The notes below the pieces were generated by a model. That model was given only the letters and a program-made list of their open reading frames with translations. It was not told the origin of the DNA and searched no databases. Below, in pieces: positions 1 through 8,989 of a stretch of 37,011 bases of DNA. Every line of letters begins with the position of its first letter. Within the stretch, counting starts at the first letter, position 1. The translations under genes were made by a program, and so were the position numbers. The DNA lies in contig CAMAYR010000016.1 in NCBI GenBank assembly GCA_945862355.1, positions 1 through 37,011 on the forward strand, given 5' to 3'. Source of the stretch: Devosia equisanguinis (GTDB taxonomy: Bacteria > Pseudomonadota > Alphaproteobacteria > Rhizobiales > Hyphomicrobiaceae).

Positions 1-50
1 AGCTCTCCCGGCAGTCGCTCGCCCTCGAAAAGGGGTACCTGCCGTGAAAC

Positions 51-87
51 GCAAATCGGGCCCGGAGCAAGTCCGGACCCGATTTGC
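51..87 (-). terminator. Strong hairpin downstream of the CHAP-like gene
   Basis: GCAAATCGGG at 51-60 pairs with CCCGATTTGC at 78-87, and the inner CCGGA (62-66) pairs with TCCGG (72-76), leaving one C/A mismatch and a 5-nt loop. On the minus strand the stem lies 30 nt past the stop of the 117-614 gene and is followed by GTTTC, a weak U-tract. It is probably that gene's terminator. The first 116 bases hold nothing else I recognise. Confidence 0.6.
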
Positions 88-116
88 CTGATTACCGCAG
101 GGATCTGGCTACCGTA

Positions 117-614
117 TCAGATGCGGAAGATGGCGCCGGAAACCGAGCGGGCGCGCTCGCGGACGCGGCCGCCGTCATTGCCGGACTTGACGATCCACCG
201 GCCGTTGCTCGCCTGCCCTGTGATGATGCCGACGTGGTGGCGCCATACGACCACGGCGCCGACCTGCGGCGTCGTCGGGCTGCCGTAGTGGCGCCAGTTC
301 CAGGCGAGATTGAGCGCGGGACCACCGCCGAGCTGAGTGCGCATCCACCAGCCGCACCAGGCACGCGGGCGCGGCCCGACGCCGCCCGATGAGCTGAGGC
401 TGGCGAGCCCGTAGCCGTCACCGCCGCGGCGGCGCGTCGTCCGCTCGGCGCGCGAGCTGCGATACGAGCAGGCCTGGGGGTAATTTTCCGAGCCGAACTG
501 CATCGTCTCCCAATCCATCCCGACGCGCTCGCCACGATAGCGCTGTGCTTCCGCACCGCTCGCCATTGCCAGGACGCCGAGCATCGCCGCCAGCGCATAG
601 ATCATTCGTCTCAT
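117..614 (-). CDS. Secreted CHAP/NlpC-P60-like small protein
   Basis: Predicted 165-residue exported protein. Residues 1-23 form a typical signal peptide with an Ala-X-Ala end (GAEA^Q). A CHAP-like papain fold is suggested by Cys87 in RAWCGWW, then GAVVVW, His126/127 in HHVGIITG, and a polar NGRWIVKSGNDGG segment that could give the third catalytic residue. CHAP enzymes are cysteine amidases or peptidases of the cell wall; that role here is inferred from these motifs only. The ATG at 614 is preferred because GAAGGG lies about 9 nt upstream; an in-frame GTG at 623 would add three residues. A strong hairpin follows the gene. Proteins of this size with the WCGWWMR signature are, from memory, common and uncharacterised in Hyphomicrobiales. 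Confidence 0.75.
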   Translation of the reverse strand: MRRMIYALAAMLGVLAMASGAEAQRYRGERVGMDWETMQFGSENYPQACSYRSSRAERTTRRRGGDGYGLASLSSSGGVGPRPRAWCGWWMRTQLGGGPALNLAWNWRHYGSPTTPQVGAVVVWRHHVGIITGQASNGRWIVKSGNDGGRVRERARSVSGAIFRI

Positions 615-779
615 GATCCTCACCCTTCTGTTCTGTTTTCAACAGGCAGGCGAGGGCATGCCAATTGTGGCGCAAAAGCGACTTCGGCGGACTTCAGCGA
701 CAATCCGCCCCGCATATCTCGGAACGGACATTTTCGTTTCTCAAGCCATATCATTCTGGAATCGCGTGCAGAATTTAGA

Positions 780-1889
780 TTAACCACGCTCTGCGTTCTG
801 GTCGGCGTCGGGGGCCGCCGCAGCGGACGGCTCGCCAAGCGGTGTCCACAGCACGTCGTGGATGCGGGGCGCACCGGTCGCCAGCATCACCAGCCGGTCG
901 AAGCCGAGAGCACAGCCGGCGGCCGGGGGCATGTGGGCGAGCGCTGCCAGGAAGTCCTCGTCGATGGGATAGCGCTCGCCGTGGATACGTTCCTTCTCGG
1001 ACATCTCGGCCTCGAACCGGCAGCGCTGCTCGGCCGGGTCGGTCAGTTCGGCGAAGCCGTTGGCCAGCTCCACGCCGCAGACATAGAGCTCGAACCGGTC
1101 CGCGAGCTGCGGGTTGGCCTCGATCCGCCGCGCGAGTGCTGCTTCCCGATGCGGGTAGTCGTGCAAAAACCCGGGGCGATAGAGCCCAAGATACGGCTCG
1201 ATCTTCTCGGTCAGCACCTTGCTGAAGATATCGGACCACGTGTCTTCGCGCGCAACCGCGATGCCTTGCGCCGCAGCTCTGACCGCAAGCCCGTCGCGGT
1301 CGACGCCGCTCGCGTCGTAGGTCTCGTGCAGCGCGATCTCTGCGAACTGGAAGAAGGCCTGGTCGAGCGAGGTGTAGTCGTGGCTGGAAAGCACATCGCA
1401 CGTGTGCCCGCGCCAGCTCCAGTTGCGATGCCCCGTCACTTCGGCTGCGATAGCCAGGAATTGGCGGCAGTCCTGCCAAAGCGCGTCGGTTGCCTCGCCC
1501 GCCCGATACCATTCGAGCATGGTGAACTCCGGCGCATGCAGGGGCCCGTGCTCGCGGTTGCGGAAAACCGGCGCGAACGCGAACAGCCGGGTTTCGCCGG
1601 CCGCCAGCAGCTTCTTCATCGCGAATTCCGGGCTGGTATGCAGATAGAGGTCGCGGCGGACGAGATCGGTTCCGATCTGCTCGGTGCGGAAGGCGTGCAG
1701 GTGGGTTTCGTTGCCCGGCGAGACCTGCAGGCAGCCCGGCTCGACCTCGATGAAGCCTTCGCCTTCGAGATAAGCGCGAATGGCCGCCTTGATACGGTTT
1801 CGGGCCAGCAGCAACGGCCGCCGGTCGGCGTGCCGATGGGCTGACCACCACGGCGAGGCTGCTTCGGATCTGGGTGTTTCTCGGGTCAT
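780..1889 (-). CDS. epmA: EF-P--(R)-beta-lysine ligase EpmA (LysRS paralogue)
   Basis: 369 residues, the size of EpmA (PoxA/GenX/YjeA), a class II lysyl-tRNA synthetase catalytic core without the N-terminal anticodon-binding OB domain. Visible signatures are [17 protein letters not shown], motif 2 [18 protein letters not shown] with MLEWYRAG, the [16 protein letters not shown] substrate/ATP segment and motif 3 [15 protein letters not shown]. EpmA adenylates (R)-beta-lysine and attaches it to Lys34 of elongation factor P. The efp gene is divergent 171 bp away and has the lysine target, which supports the call. The aminomutase EpmB, which makes beta-lysine, is not in this window. The ATG at 1889 is the first that gives a normal N-terminus; the frame is open up to 2180 but that stretch overlaps efp and is not protein-like. 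Confidence 0.93.
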   Translation of the reverse strand: MTRETPRSEAASPWWSAHRHADRRPLLLARNRIKAAIRAYLEGEGFIEVEPGCLQVSPGNETHLHAFRTEQIGTDLVRRDLYLHTSPEFAMKKLLAAGETRLFAFAPVFRNREHGPLHAPEFTMLEWYRAGEATDALWQDCRQFLAIAAEVTGHRNWSWRGHTCDVLSSHDYTSLDQAFFQFAEIALHETYDASGVDRDGLAVRAAAQGIAVAREDTWSDIFSKVLTEKIEPYLGLYRPGFLHDYPHREAALARRIEANPQLADRFELYVCGVELANGFAELTDPAEQRCRFEAEMSEKERIHGERYPIDEDFLAALAHMPPAAGCALGFDRLVMLATGAPRIHDVLWTPLGEPSAAAAPDADQNAERG

Positions 1890-2060
1890 GACAGGCGAGG
1901 TGCGGCACTGAAAGCGCGCCGTCAAGCCGCGAGGTGCTTCCCCTGCTGCCCCGAACCGCGTATGAAGCGGCAAATTATGCCGCCTGTGACCGGCTCGCGC
2001 CTTGCGCCACCGGTCCGCGCACCCACCCGCTCGCGCATCCGATCGCCAAGGAGATCCGTC

Positions 2061-2630
2061 GTGGCCAAATCCATTGCCAGCGCAGTTCGCAAGGGCAACG
2101 TCGTCGATCTCGACGGTAAGCTGTGTGTCGTCTTGATCGCGGAGAACATCCATCCTGGCAAGGGCACGCCGGTTACGCATCTCGTCATGCGCCGCATATC
2201 TGACGGCGTGAAGACCGAGATGCGCTACAAGACCACCGATGTGGTCGAACTCGCGATCCTCGAGAACAAGGACTACGACTACCTTTACGAGGACGACATG
2301 GGCTACAACTTCATGCAGCCTGAGAGCTTCGAGCAGATCTCGATCGCCAAGGAAATTCTCGGCGACCAGGCGCAGTGGCTACAGGAGAACATGCGCTGCG
2401 ACGTCCGCCTGCACGAAGGCAATCCGATCTCGATCGAGTTGCCGCCGCGGGTAACAGTCGAGATCGCCGAGGCCGATCCGGTGGTGAAGGGGCAGACTGC
2501 GTCGTCGTCCTACAAGCCGGCAAAGCTGGCCAATGGCGCCCGCGTGATGGTGCCTCCTTATATCGAGGCCGGCGTGCGGATCGTCGTATCGACCGTCGAC
2601 GGCACGTTCCAGGAGCGCGCCAAGGACTGA
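2061..2630 (+). CDS. efp: Elongation factor P
   Basis: EF-P enters the ribosomal E/P site and relieves stalling at polyproline. The 189-residue product has the three-domain layout: KOW-like N domain, central OB ([16 protein letters not shown]) and C-terminal OB ([19 protein letters not shown] and [13 protein letters not shown]). The loop at residues 30-35 reads IHPGKG with Lys34 present, the residue beta-lysylated by EpmA. The start is the GTG at 2061, with AAGGAG seven bases upstream (2048-2053), giving MAKSIASAV; the frame is open to 1962 but the upstream part is Arg/Pro-rich and lies in the epmA-efp promoter region. A good intrinsic terminator follows at 2686. Divergent from epmA. Confidence 0.96.
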   Translation: MAKSIASAVRKGNVVDLDGKLCVVLIAENIHPGKGTPVTHLVMRRISDGVKTEMRYKTTDVVELAILENKDYDYLYEDDMGYNFMQPESFEQISIAKEILGDQAQWLQENMRCDVRLHEGNPISIELPPRVTVEIAEADPVVKGQTASSSYKPAKLANGARVMVPPYIEAGVRIVVSTVDGTFQERAKD

Positions 2631-2685
2631 TCCGTTCAGCAAGACCGGAGATCCGCTGGGAGCACCGTTGCATGCTCTTTGTCAG

Positions 2686-2716
2686 CAGCCGGTTCCAGAG
2701 AGCCACCGGCTGTTTT
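2686..2716 (+). terminator. Rho-independent terminator of efp
   Basis: CAGCCGGT (2686-2693) pairs with ACCGGCTG (2705-2712) around an 11-nt loop and is followed at once by TTTT (2713-2716). It lies 55 nt after the efp stop codon. Confidence 0.75.
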
Positions 2717-2904
2717 GCGCAACGGTTAGTATGTCGCCGCCTCCGGCAAGCCATGGTGGCTTGAACGATGTTATTCTGCGCCGACGATACGGGTGCATTT
2801 CCGCTATCGCGGCGCCTTGTTAAGCTCAGCTCCACTCGGCGTGGTAACGCGGCGCTTCTGGCGTTAGTATTCAGCGTCTTTCGATCTCCGACCGGAACAT
2901 CAGT

Positions 2905-3960
2905 GTGAGCAAAATCGTAATCTGCCACCGGCGCGAGGATGCGCTGGTCGAGGTCCTCCGGATCCGCGGTGCCCTCGCTGCCCATGTCGCGCCGACCGAA
3001 GTGTCGATGGCCGACGCGGCCACGGGGCCTATGAGCGAACTGGCGCCGGGCGATACGCTCCTCGCGTTGATCGGCCCCAGCTGGTTGGATCTGACGAAAG
3101 GGCACGCGGATCGCAGCGAGCAGGACGATGCCCGCGCCGTCATTGCAAGCGCGCTCCGCCGCGGCATTACTGTCATCCCTGTCCGCGTCGGCCGGCCCGA
3201 TGCCATGCCGGCGCTGCTGCGTAGTGAGGACCTGCCCGAGGATATTCGCGCGCTGGCGCAACTGCGTTCGCGCATCATCGCACTCGATCGTTTCGATGCC
3301 GACACGCTGGCGTTGGCTCACGCCATCCAGCCTGTCTCGATTACCGGGGCGCGCGAGCGGCTGCCCGGCAACTCCATGTTGAAGATGGGGCTTTGGGCGG
3401 CCGGGGTGATCGGCGCCACGATCCTGTTCGTCAATCTCCTGGGCTATCTGACGGGTTACACGGGGCGGCCTGGTTTCACGCAGCCAGGCGGCTTGGCGCG
3501 GCCCATTTCCGGCTTCTCGGCCTGGACCGGGGAAGGCCGCATTCGCCGGGCGATAGAGGCTGCGCTCGCCAAGGGACGCCGCCCGGAAGAGGCCAGGCGC
3601 TGTCAGATCGCGCTGATCAATGCCACCGACAGCGGTACGATCCTGTTCGACACCGCCAGCTCCGATCTCGATCAGCGCAGCCATCTGACCCTCAACGCCT
3701 TGGCGAGGATCATCAGGGACTGTCCCGACTTCGTCATCGAGGTCGAAGGCCATACCGACAACATGGGCGAGCCCGCCAACAATCAACGCCTATCGGAGCG
3801 CCGGGCCTACGCCGTGCGCGATTACCTCGTGCGCGCGGGGGTTCCTGGCGGATCGTTGAGCGCTATCGGATACGGCGCGACGCGTCCGATCGCGTCGAAC
3901 GACACGCCCTCCAACATGTCACGCAACCGCCGCATCGAGTTCAACGTCACGGCGCGCTGA
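2905..3960 (+). CDS. TIR-like domain / transmembrane / OmpA-C fusion protein
   Basis: 351 residues in three parts. Residues 1-140 resemble the bacterial TIR_2 fold: KIVICHRREDA (compare the usual ISYRRED), LLALIGPSWLD, ALRRGITVIPV, SEDLPEDIRALAQL and a LDRFDAD end. About a dozen residues of the usual helix B are missing, and by my alignment the NADase glutamate (E642 of SARM1, KEIVTAL) corresponds to Val79 in AVIASAL, so NAD hydrolysis is unlikely. Residues about 158-184 form one membrane helix. Residues 240-351 are a full OmpA_C peptidoglycan-binding domain with ILFDTASSDLD, EGHTDN (Asp285), LSERRAYAVRDYL and NRRIEF (Arg of NRR), the diaminopimelate contacts. This puts a degenerate TIR domain in the cytoplasm and a wall anchor in the periplasm. 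The start is a GTG with a poor ribosome site (CGGAAC). No defence-type partner gene is adjacent. Confidence 0.8.
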   Translation: MSKIVICHRREDALVEVLRIRGALAAHVAPTEVSMADAATGPMSELAPGDTLLALIGPSWLDLTKGHADRSEQDDARAVIASALRRGITVIPVRVGRPDAMPALLRSEDLPEDIRALAQLRSRIIALDRFDADTLALAHAIQPVSITGARERLPGNSMLKMGLWAAGVIGATILFVNLLGYLTGYTGRPGFTQPGGLARPISGFSAWTGEGRIRRAIEAALAKGRRPEEARRCQIALINATDSGTILFDTASSDLDQRSHLTLNALARIIRDCPDFVIEVEGHTDNMGEPANNQRLSERRAYAVRDYLVRAGVPGGSLSAIGYGATRPIASNDTPSNMSRNRRIEFNVTAR

Positions 3961-4230
3961 CGAATTCGGCCGACTGCCCCAAGGCGCCGATCGTAATCCC
4001 GGGCCATGTCGGGGTTCTCCACGAATGCGCCGACGACCGTGGACCGCACATGGTTGAAAGGGGGGGCAACGGAGGCGACTGGCGTTCCTAGATGCGCCTT
4101 TCAAGTGGGCGGAAGGACACGATGTGTGTGGCTACGCCGTTCGCGGCGATGCCATAGTACGTCAGTTCGAGCTTGCACGCTGGCCCAGGGGAGCTATCCT
4201 CCTTTGCCGCAAGGGGGAAAGGTCCAGACA

Positions 4231-4545
4231 ATGCTCAAGCGCACCGTTATCCACGCCCTCGCGGTGGCGGCCCTCGCGATCGCCGCTTCGTCCTCCGCCG
4301 CGTTCGCACAGGATTGCTATGACAAAGCGGGAGAAGCAACGGCTTCGTCGCGTGACGAGGCCCTGAAGCTCGCCTATGAGGCGGTTCCCAAAGCCACGGA
4401 TCAGAGACTCTGGCAGGCGTGGCTAGCCGGCGGTCGCCGCATCGGAGACGCCCCAGGCTGGACAATCCGAAAGATGACGAGTCAGTGCTCAGCCGGCGGT
4501 GCTGGACAGAACTGCCGCGTGATGGTCACGCTCTGCAGGCTCTGA
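4231..4545 (+). CDS. Small secreted cysteine-containing protein
   Basis: 104 residues beginning with a clear signal peptide (MLKRTVIHALAVAALAIAAS, cleavage after SAAFA). The mature part of about 78 residues has four cysteines (DCYDK, SQCSAG, QNCRVM, TLCRL), enough for two disulphides, and no motif I recognise. The ATG at 4231 has AAAGG 9 nt upstream within a purine-rich stretch (4211-4222), which decides it over the longer frame from 4006. A long hairpin follows the stop within a few bases. Function unknown; probably periplasmic. Confidence 0.75.
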   Translation: MLKRTVIHALAVAALAIAASSSAAFAQDCYDKAGEATASSRDEALKLAYEAVPKATDQRLWQAWLAGGRRIGDAPGWTIRKMTSQCSAGGAGQNCRVMVTLCRL

Positions 4546-4548
4546 ACC

Positions 4549-4581
4549 TCGCGCGAGGTCGACCAAGTCGACCTCGTGCGA
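4549..4581 (+). terminator. 15-bp hairpin after the small secreted protein
   Basis: TCGCGCGAGGTCGAC (4549-4563) pairs with GTCGACCTCGTGCGA (4567-4581), with one G/T pair and a 3-nt CAA loop. It lies 3 nt past the stop codon. There is no T-tract, so it may be a 3'-end stabiliser rather than a true intrinsic terminator. Confidence 0.5.
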
Positions 4582-4625
4582 AGTCCGCCGTCGGGGCAGT
4601 GGGGCTACCGAAGGGGCGGGGTCGA

Positions 4626-4991
4626 CTACTTGACGCCCGTGCGCGCCTTGCGTGCTGCGTAGCGCGCATCGCGCTTGGCCTTCTGCTCGGCAGCCAGCGA
4701 CTCGCCGCGGATCACGGCTTCGATCGCTGCGCGCTTGGCCAACCTTTCCCGTTCAGCCTTATCGGTGGCATCCCGGACGGCCTGCAACTCGGCTTCCTGC
4801 CGACGCTTCTCAGCCTTCTCTGCCTCGCGAGCTTCGCGCGCCTCGGCAATGGCCTTCTGTTGCTCGCGAAGCTTAACGATCTCTGGATCGTTCTCGCTCG
4901 GTCGCGACTTGTATTTCTCCAGTAGCTCCTGCCGCGCCTTGGCGGCGAGTTGCAGGCGCTCGTTGAAACCCTGCTCCTTGAAAGACCGCAT
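4626..4991 (-). CDS. DUF6481 family coiled-coil protein
   Basis: 121 residues, very rich in Ala, Glu, Lys and Arg. It starts MRSFKEQGFNERLQLAAKAR and continues as one long charged helix (about residues 25-115) ending KRDARYAARKARTG. The FxxRLxxAxKAR head and the DARYAARKAR tail match, from memory, the DUF6481 family of Hyphomicrobiales; members are of similar length and have no assigned function. AAAGGG sits 5 nt before the ATG. No catalytic motif or membrane segment is seen. RNA or nucleoid binding would fit the basic helix but is only a guess. Confidence 0.8.
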   Translation of the reverse strand: MRSFKEQGFNERLQLAAKARQELLEKYKSRPSENDPEIVKLREQQKAIAEAREAREAEKAEKRRQEAELQAVRDATDKAERERLAKRAAIEAVIRGESLAAEQKAKRDARYAARKARTGVK

Positions 4992-5187
4992 CGTGCCCTT
5001 TCACAACCGTTTAAATCCGACGCGCCAGGCAAATAATGCGAGGCGGCAAAGATTGTCGGTGAAGGCGGGCCGTCCATTCGGCCTCACGCCGAGGTTGACA
5101 TAAGGGCAATTCGAGCAAAGCGCAATGCCGCGCGTCCCTCCGGCGCAGTGCCCGTTGTGGGTTGCTCGGGCGTGCGCAGCGTTGGTT

Positions 5188-5541
5188 TCAATCTATGGCG
5201 GCGGTCACCATGATCTCCACCAGGGTCGAGGCCGAGCTCAGTTCCGCGCCGACGCAGGCCCTGACCGGCGGATTCGACAGATCGATCCACGCCGACCACA
5301 CGGCATTCAACTGCTCTTTCTTCGACATGTCGGAGAGCCAGATCACGGCGGACAGCAGGCGGTGCTTGGATGTGCCCGCGTCACTGAGGTGCTTGTCGAT
5401 CCTGGCGAGAATCTGGCTTGTCTGTCCCGCCACGTCGAGGGACTTGTCGTCGGCCACGAGGCCCGACAGGTAGGCGATCCCACCGTGGATCACGACGCGT
5501 GCATTTATATCGTTACCGCCAATTCGGGTAATCGGGCGCAT
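5188..5541 (-). CDS. RidA/YjgF/YER057c family enamine-imine deaminase
   Basis: 117 residues, the usual RidA length. RidA proteins hydrolyse reactive 2-aminoacrylate-type imines, and pathway-specific members process products of ring-opening enzymes (RutC beside RutA). Visible are AYLSGLVADD, the helix GQTSQILARIDKHLSDAG, VIWLSDM, PVRACVGAEL with the substrate-binding Arg94, and LVEIMVTA with Glu109. GAGGAG lies 8 nt before the ATG. It follows the FlK-like thioesterase by 36 nt on the same strand, with a luciferase-like monooxygenase further upstream. That context suggests a pathway-specific role rather than the general housekeeping RidA. Confidence 0.88.
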   Translation of the reverse strand: MRPITRIGGNDINARVVIHGGIAYLSGLVADDKSLDVAGQTSQILARIDKHLSDAGTSKHRLLSAVIWLSDMSKKEQLNAVWSAWIDLSNPPVRACVGAELSSASTLVEIMVTAAID

Positions 5542-5577
5542 GGGGCTTCTCCTCTGATATGTTGTCGAAAAGCTGAG

Positions 5578-5985
5578 CTAACGTACCTTGCGCTGCACGC
5601 GCTCGTCGAAACGGCCGACGTTGACGACGACGCGGGTGTGCGTCCCCCCGCCGATCTCCTCGCGCTCGTCGCTTGCGGTGACCTTGAACGCGATCGTTCG
5701 GCCTTCGACTGCGACGACCTCCGCCGTGGCGGTCACGCGCAGGCCGACCGGCGTGGCCGCGACGTGGCTCACGTCCAGATGCGTTCCCAGGCTCTGATGG
5801 CCTTCAGGCAGCAGGTGCTCGATGGCGGCCAGCGCCGCCGCCTCTATCACGTTGATCATGACGGGCGTGGCCAGCACGGCGATGCGGCCGGAGCCGACGC
5901 GAGGCGCGGTGTGCTCGTGGCCCACGACGAGATCGGAAGAGCCGGTGGTGCCCGGGTGGATGGGAGAGAGGTCGAGTGTTGCCAT
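5578..5985 (-). CDS. FlK-like hot-dog acyl-CoA thioesterase
   Basis: 135-residue single hot-dog domain. The family includes the fluoroacetyl-CoA thioesterase FlK, whose triad is Thr42, Glu50 and His76. The same residues occur here at Thr40 (VLATPVM), Glu48 (NVIEAA) and His74 (LDVSHVAATP), all offset by two, followed by the family segments GRTIAFKVTASD and GGGTHTRVVV. Hydrolysis of a short acyl-CoA is therefore well supported; fluoroacetyl-CoA as substrate is not. The start is uncertain: ATG 5985 has no good ribosome site, and the frame stays open to a GTG at 6171 directly after the upstream gene's stop, but those 62 residues look non-coding. Lies between the monooxygenase and RidA genes. Confidence 0.82.
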   Translation of the reverse strand: MATLDLSPIHPGTTGSSDLVVGHEHTAPRVGSGRIAVLATPVMINVIEAAALAAIEHLLPEGHQSLGTHLDVSHVAATPVGLRVTATAEVVAVEGRTIAFKVTASDEREEIGGGTHTRVVVNVGRFDERVQRKVR

Positions 5986-6171
5986 GTGATCAGGATCGCG
6001 GCCCCCGAGTTCTGGCGCAAGCTCGAAATGAGCTGAGCGTCGAACTTTGAGCTCGGACTGCCCTGAGCAGCATCGAGCCCTGGCAGTGCGAGTAGCCGAA
6101 CGATGCTCTCGCGGCCTGGGCGACGTTGGATCAGGCCGGCCCGATATGACCGGCGTCTTGTCCTCGTGCAC

Positions 6172-7266
6172 TCACCAGCTTTCGCCGAGCGCCGCGTTGA
6201 CTTTCGGCATCACCTTTTCGGCTAGCAGCACCATCGAGCGCTGACCGAGTTGCTTGTTCTGCCAGTCGTGTCCCGCATAGTAGATCGTGCCGAACGCGCC
6301 GACCTCCTCGCGCAGCTTCAGGATCTCGTCGGCGACCTTGTCTGGTGTGCCCCAGATGACGAGGTCGTTCACCACACCCTCGGTTGTGACGCTCGAATCC
6401 GGCGCCTTCTGATCTTTCTTGAAGAGGTTTCCGCGGCCGCCTTTCACCAGCTTGTAGGCGAGCGAATTGTAGTACGCGTGATAGGGACCATCGGGGTCGG
6501 TGGCGTAGCGCCGTGCGGTCGCCATATCGTCGGCGACGAAGATGCTTTTGGCAACGCGCCAGCTCGCCGGATCGGCCTCCATGCCGATCCGCTTGCGGCC
6601 CTCCGCGAAGTTCGGCCAATGCGTTTGCACCCACTGCGGCAGTAGGAAGTTTGCCGAGATCATGTCCCAGCCGCGCGCTGCAGCCTCCGTTACGCCCTTG
6701 GAGAAGGGAGCCACGGCGGTCACCACGATCGGCGGATGTGGTTGCTGATAGGGTTTGTGTACGTAGCCCTGGCCGATCTCGGTCATCATCGTGCGCTCTA
6801 CCGAGATCTCCCAGAACTTGCCCTTGAGATTGTAGGGCGGTTCCTTCGTCCACAGGTCGAGGATCATGTTGATGCTCTCGACCAGCATCGCGTTGCGGTC
6901 GCGGTCGAGATTGCCGAAGATCTCAGCGTCCGACATCAGCCCGCCCGGCGAGATGCCGAAGATGAAGCGCCCTTCCGCCATGTGGTCGATCATCGCGACC
7001 TCGCCGGCCACCATCGCGGGGTGGTGATTGGGCAGGTTCACCGTGCCGGAGCCGAGCTTGATGCTCTTCGTCTCACGCAGGCACCAAGCGACGAAGATCA
7101 GCGCGGAGGTCACCGTTTCAGCCGCGTCCGTGAGGTGCTCGCCGAACAGTCCCTCGCAGAAGCCGAGCTTGTCGGCGAGAATGGCGAACTCGCGATCCTC
7201 GTTCAGTGTCTGCACCAAGCTTCGCCCCACCGGGTGGATGGGCATCGTGAAGAAGCCGAGCCGCAT
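6172..7266 (-). CDS. Luciferase-like (LLM) flavin-dependent monooxygenase
   Basis: 364 residues with the bacterial luciferase TIM-barrel pattern: MRLGFFTMPIHP, ILADKLGFCEGLFGEHLTD, IKLGSGTVNLPNHHPAMVAG, MIDHMAEGRFIFGISPGG, PHPPIVVTAVAPFS, AARGWDMISANF and the C-terminal VIWGTPDKVADEIL. LLM enzymes use reduced flavin supplied by a separate reductase to oxygenate or open their substrates. GGGAG lies six bases before the ATG at 7266, which decides this start over the longer open frame. First gene of a minus-strand group with an FlK-like thioesterase and a RidA protein. The substrate is not evident; no flavin reductase gene is nearby. Confidence 0.9.
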   Translation of the reverse strand: MRLGFFTMPIHPVGRSLVQTLNEDREFAILADKLGFCEGLFGEHLTDAAETVTSALIFVAWCLRETKSIKLGSGTVNLPNHHPAMVAGEVAMIDHMAEGRFIFGISPGGLMSDAEIFGNLDRDRNAMLVESINMILDLWTKEPPYNLKGKFWEISVERTMMTEIGQGYVHKPYQQPHPPIVVTAVAPFSKGVTEAAARGWDMISANFLLPQWVQTHWPNFAEGRKRIGMEADPASWRVAKSIFVADDMATARRYATDPDGPYHAYYNSLAYKLVKGGRGNLFKKDQKAPDSSVTTEGVVNDLVIWGTPDKVADEILKLREEVGAFGTIYYAGHDWQNKQLGQRSMVLLAEKVMPKVNAALGESW

Positions 7267-7539
7267 GCGTGTCTCCCTCAGTGCATCTGCCCAGCCGATC
7301 AGCTCGATCCGGAACCTGACGATGCATCCTGTGTCAATGATCACGGTACACGAAAAATTAATATTGCGCGCCCAGACGCATCGCCACCGGGCTCGGGCCG
7401 GCGGGTAGGAAAATTCGGCGGGTCAAGCAAACCTTGGAGCACGTCTAAACGGTTCTTTAATCGCCTATCGGCAGACTACAACCTAACCCGAAAAGGGGAC
7501 GGCTATGCAATCTTAGATTGCAAATTGCGGGTGTAGAAG

Positions 7540-7968
7540 ATGCAGCGTTGCCTGATCATCGAAGGTTCGCCGATTGTTCGCAAGGTCATGCGGGCTATCC
7601 TGACCGACTTCGGTTTCGACGTCGTCGAGGCAGCTGGAGGCCGCGAGGGAATCCTGCAATTCAACCGGCACATTCCGAGCCTTGCGCTGGTCGATGCGGG
7701 GATCACCGATATGCCCGCATTGGATGTCCTGCGGCACATGCGGGACGCCGCCGGAGGGAAAGTGCAGGTTCTATACTGCACGACACAATTCGACGTGATC
7801 GAGGCGCAGCGCGCGAGTGCGGCTGGTGCCACCGATCTTCTGGTCAAGCCGTTCGATCGCCGTTCCCTCGCCGCCCGATTGAGGGTTGGCGGGCGCGGAA
7901 ATGGCGAAGGTTCAGATGAGGGCTTTTACAGCCGCCTGTCTCGATCCGAGATCGTTCGTATCGCCTGA
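7540..7968 (+). CDS. Single-domain response regulator (CheY-like receiver)
   Basis: 142 residues: one receiver domain (1-115) plus a short tail rich in Gly and Ser. The phospho-acceptor is Asp52 (LALVDAGITDM), the switch residue Thr81/82 (LYCTTQ) and the conserved lysine Lys103 (LLVKPFD). The acidic pocket that binds Mg2+ is altered: the usual DD is Glu8-Gly9 (LIIEGSPIVRKV). It could still be phosphorylated but with changed metal binding. There is no output domain and no kinase gene in the window. Convergent with the PP2C gene; about 270 bp separate it from the divergent LLM gene, and I saw no distinct site in that gap. Confidence 0.88.
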   Translation: MQRCLIIEGSPIVRKVMRAILTDFGFDVVEAAGGREGILQFNRHIPSLALVDAGITDMPALDVLRHMRDAAGGKVQVLYCTTQFDVIEAQRASAAGATDLLVKPFDRRSLAARLRVGGRGNGEGSDEGFYSRLSRSEIVRIA

Positions 7969-8085
7969 TGGCGAGGACTGTTTGATCGACCATCAGCGGG
8001 CCCGCCCTCCTACCGTTTTTCTCGCGCGGGAACTGCGGCGGCTTCCGATCGCCGACGGTGGCAGCTCATATGCGGTAGTTGCGCT

Positions 8086-8907
<822 letters not shown>

Positions 8908-8989
8908 GCCGACGTGCAAGGCTCCCGATGCTGCGTGATGTCCGCCGCCGCCCTCTACATTCGCGGGGTGCTGGACCTCCAGCAGACTA

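Noticed and set aside
858-1844. Plus-strand open frame of 328 codons opposite epmA
   Set aside because: It is the antisense of epmA, whose family motifs are unmistakable. The plus-strand translation shows no domain and no ribosome site.
2905-3400. TIR domain taken as part of an antiphage defence system
   Set aside because: The catalytic glutamate position is Val79, the domain is shortened, and no Thoeris, CBASS, Argonaute or other defence partner is adjacent.
2311-3786. Minus-strand open frame spanning efp and the TIR/OmpA gene
   Set aside because: It crosses two well-supported plus-strand genes and a terminator, and has no recognisable motif.
3822-4049. Minus-strand frame beginning MRSTVVGAFVENPDMARDYD as a small gene
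   Set aside because: The opening looks protein-like, but most of the frame lies antisense to the OmpA domain, it has no ribosome site and no match to a known family.
5986-6171. N-terminal extension of the FlK-like thioesterase to a GTG at 6171
   Set aside because: The added 62 residues are Arg/Pro/Ser-rich and unlike the family, and the triad spacing matches FlK from the ATG at 5985.
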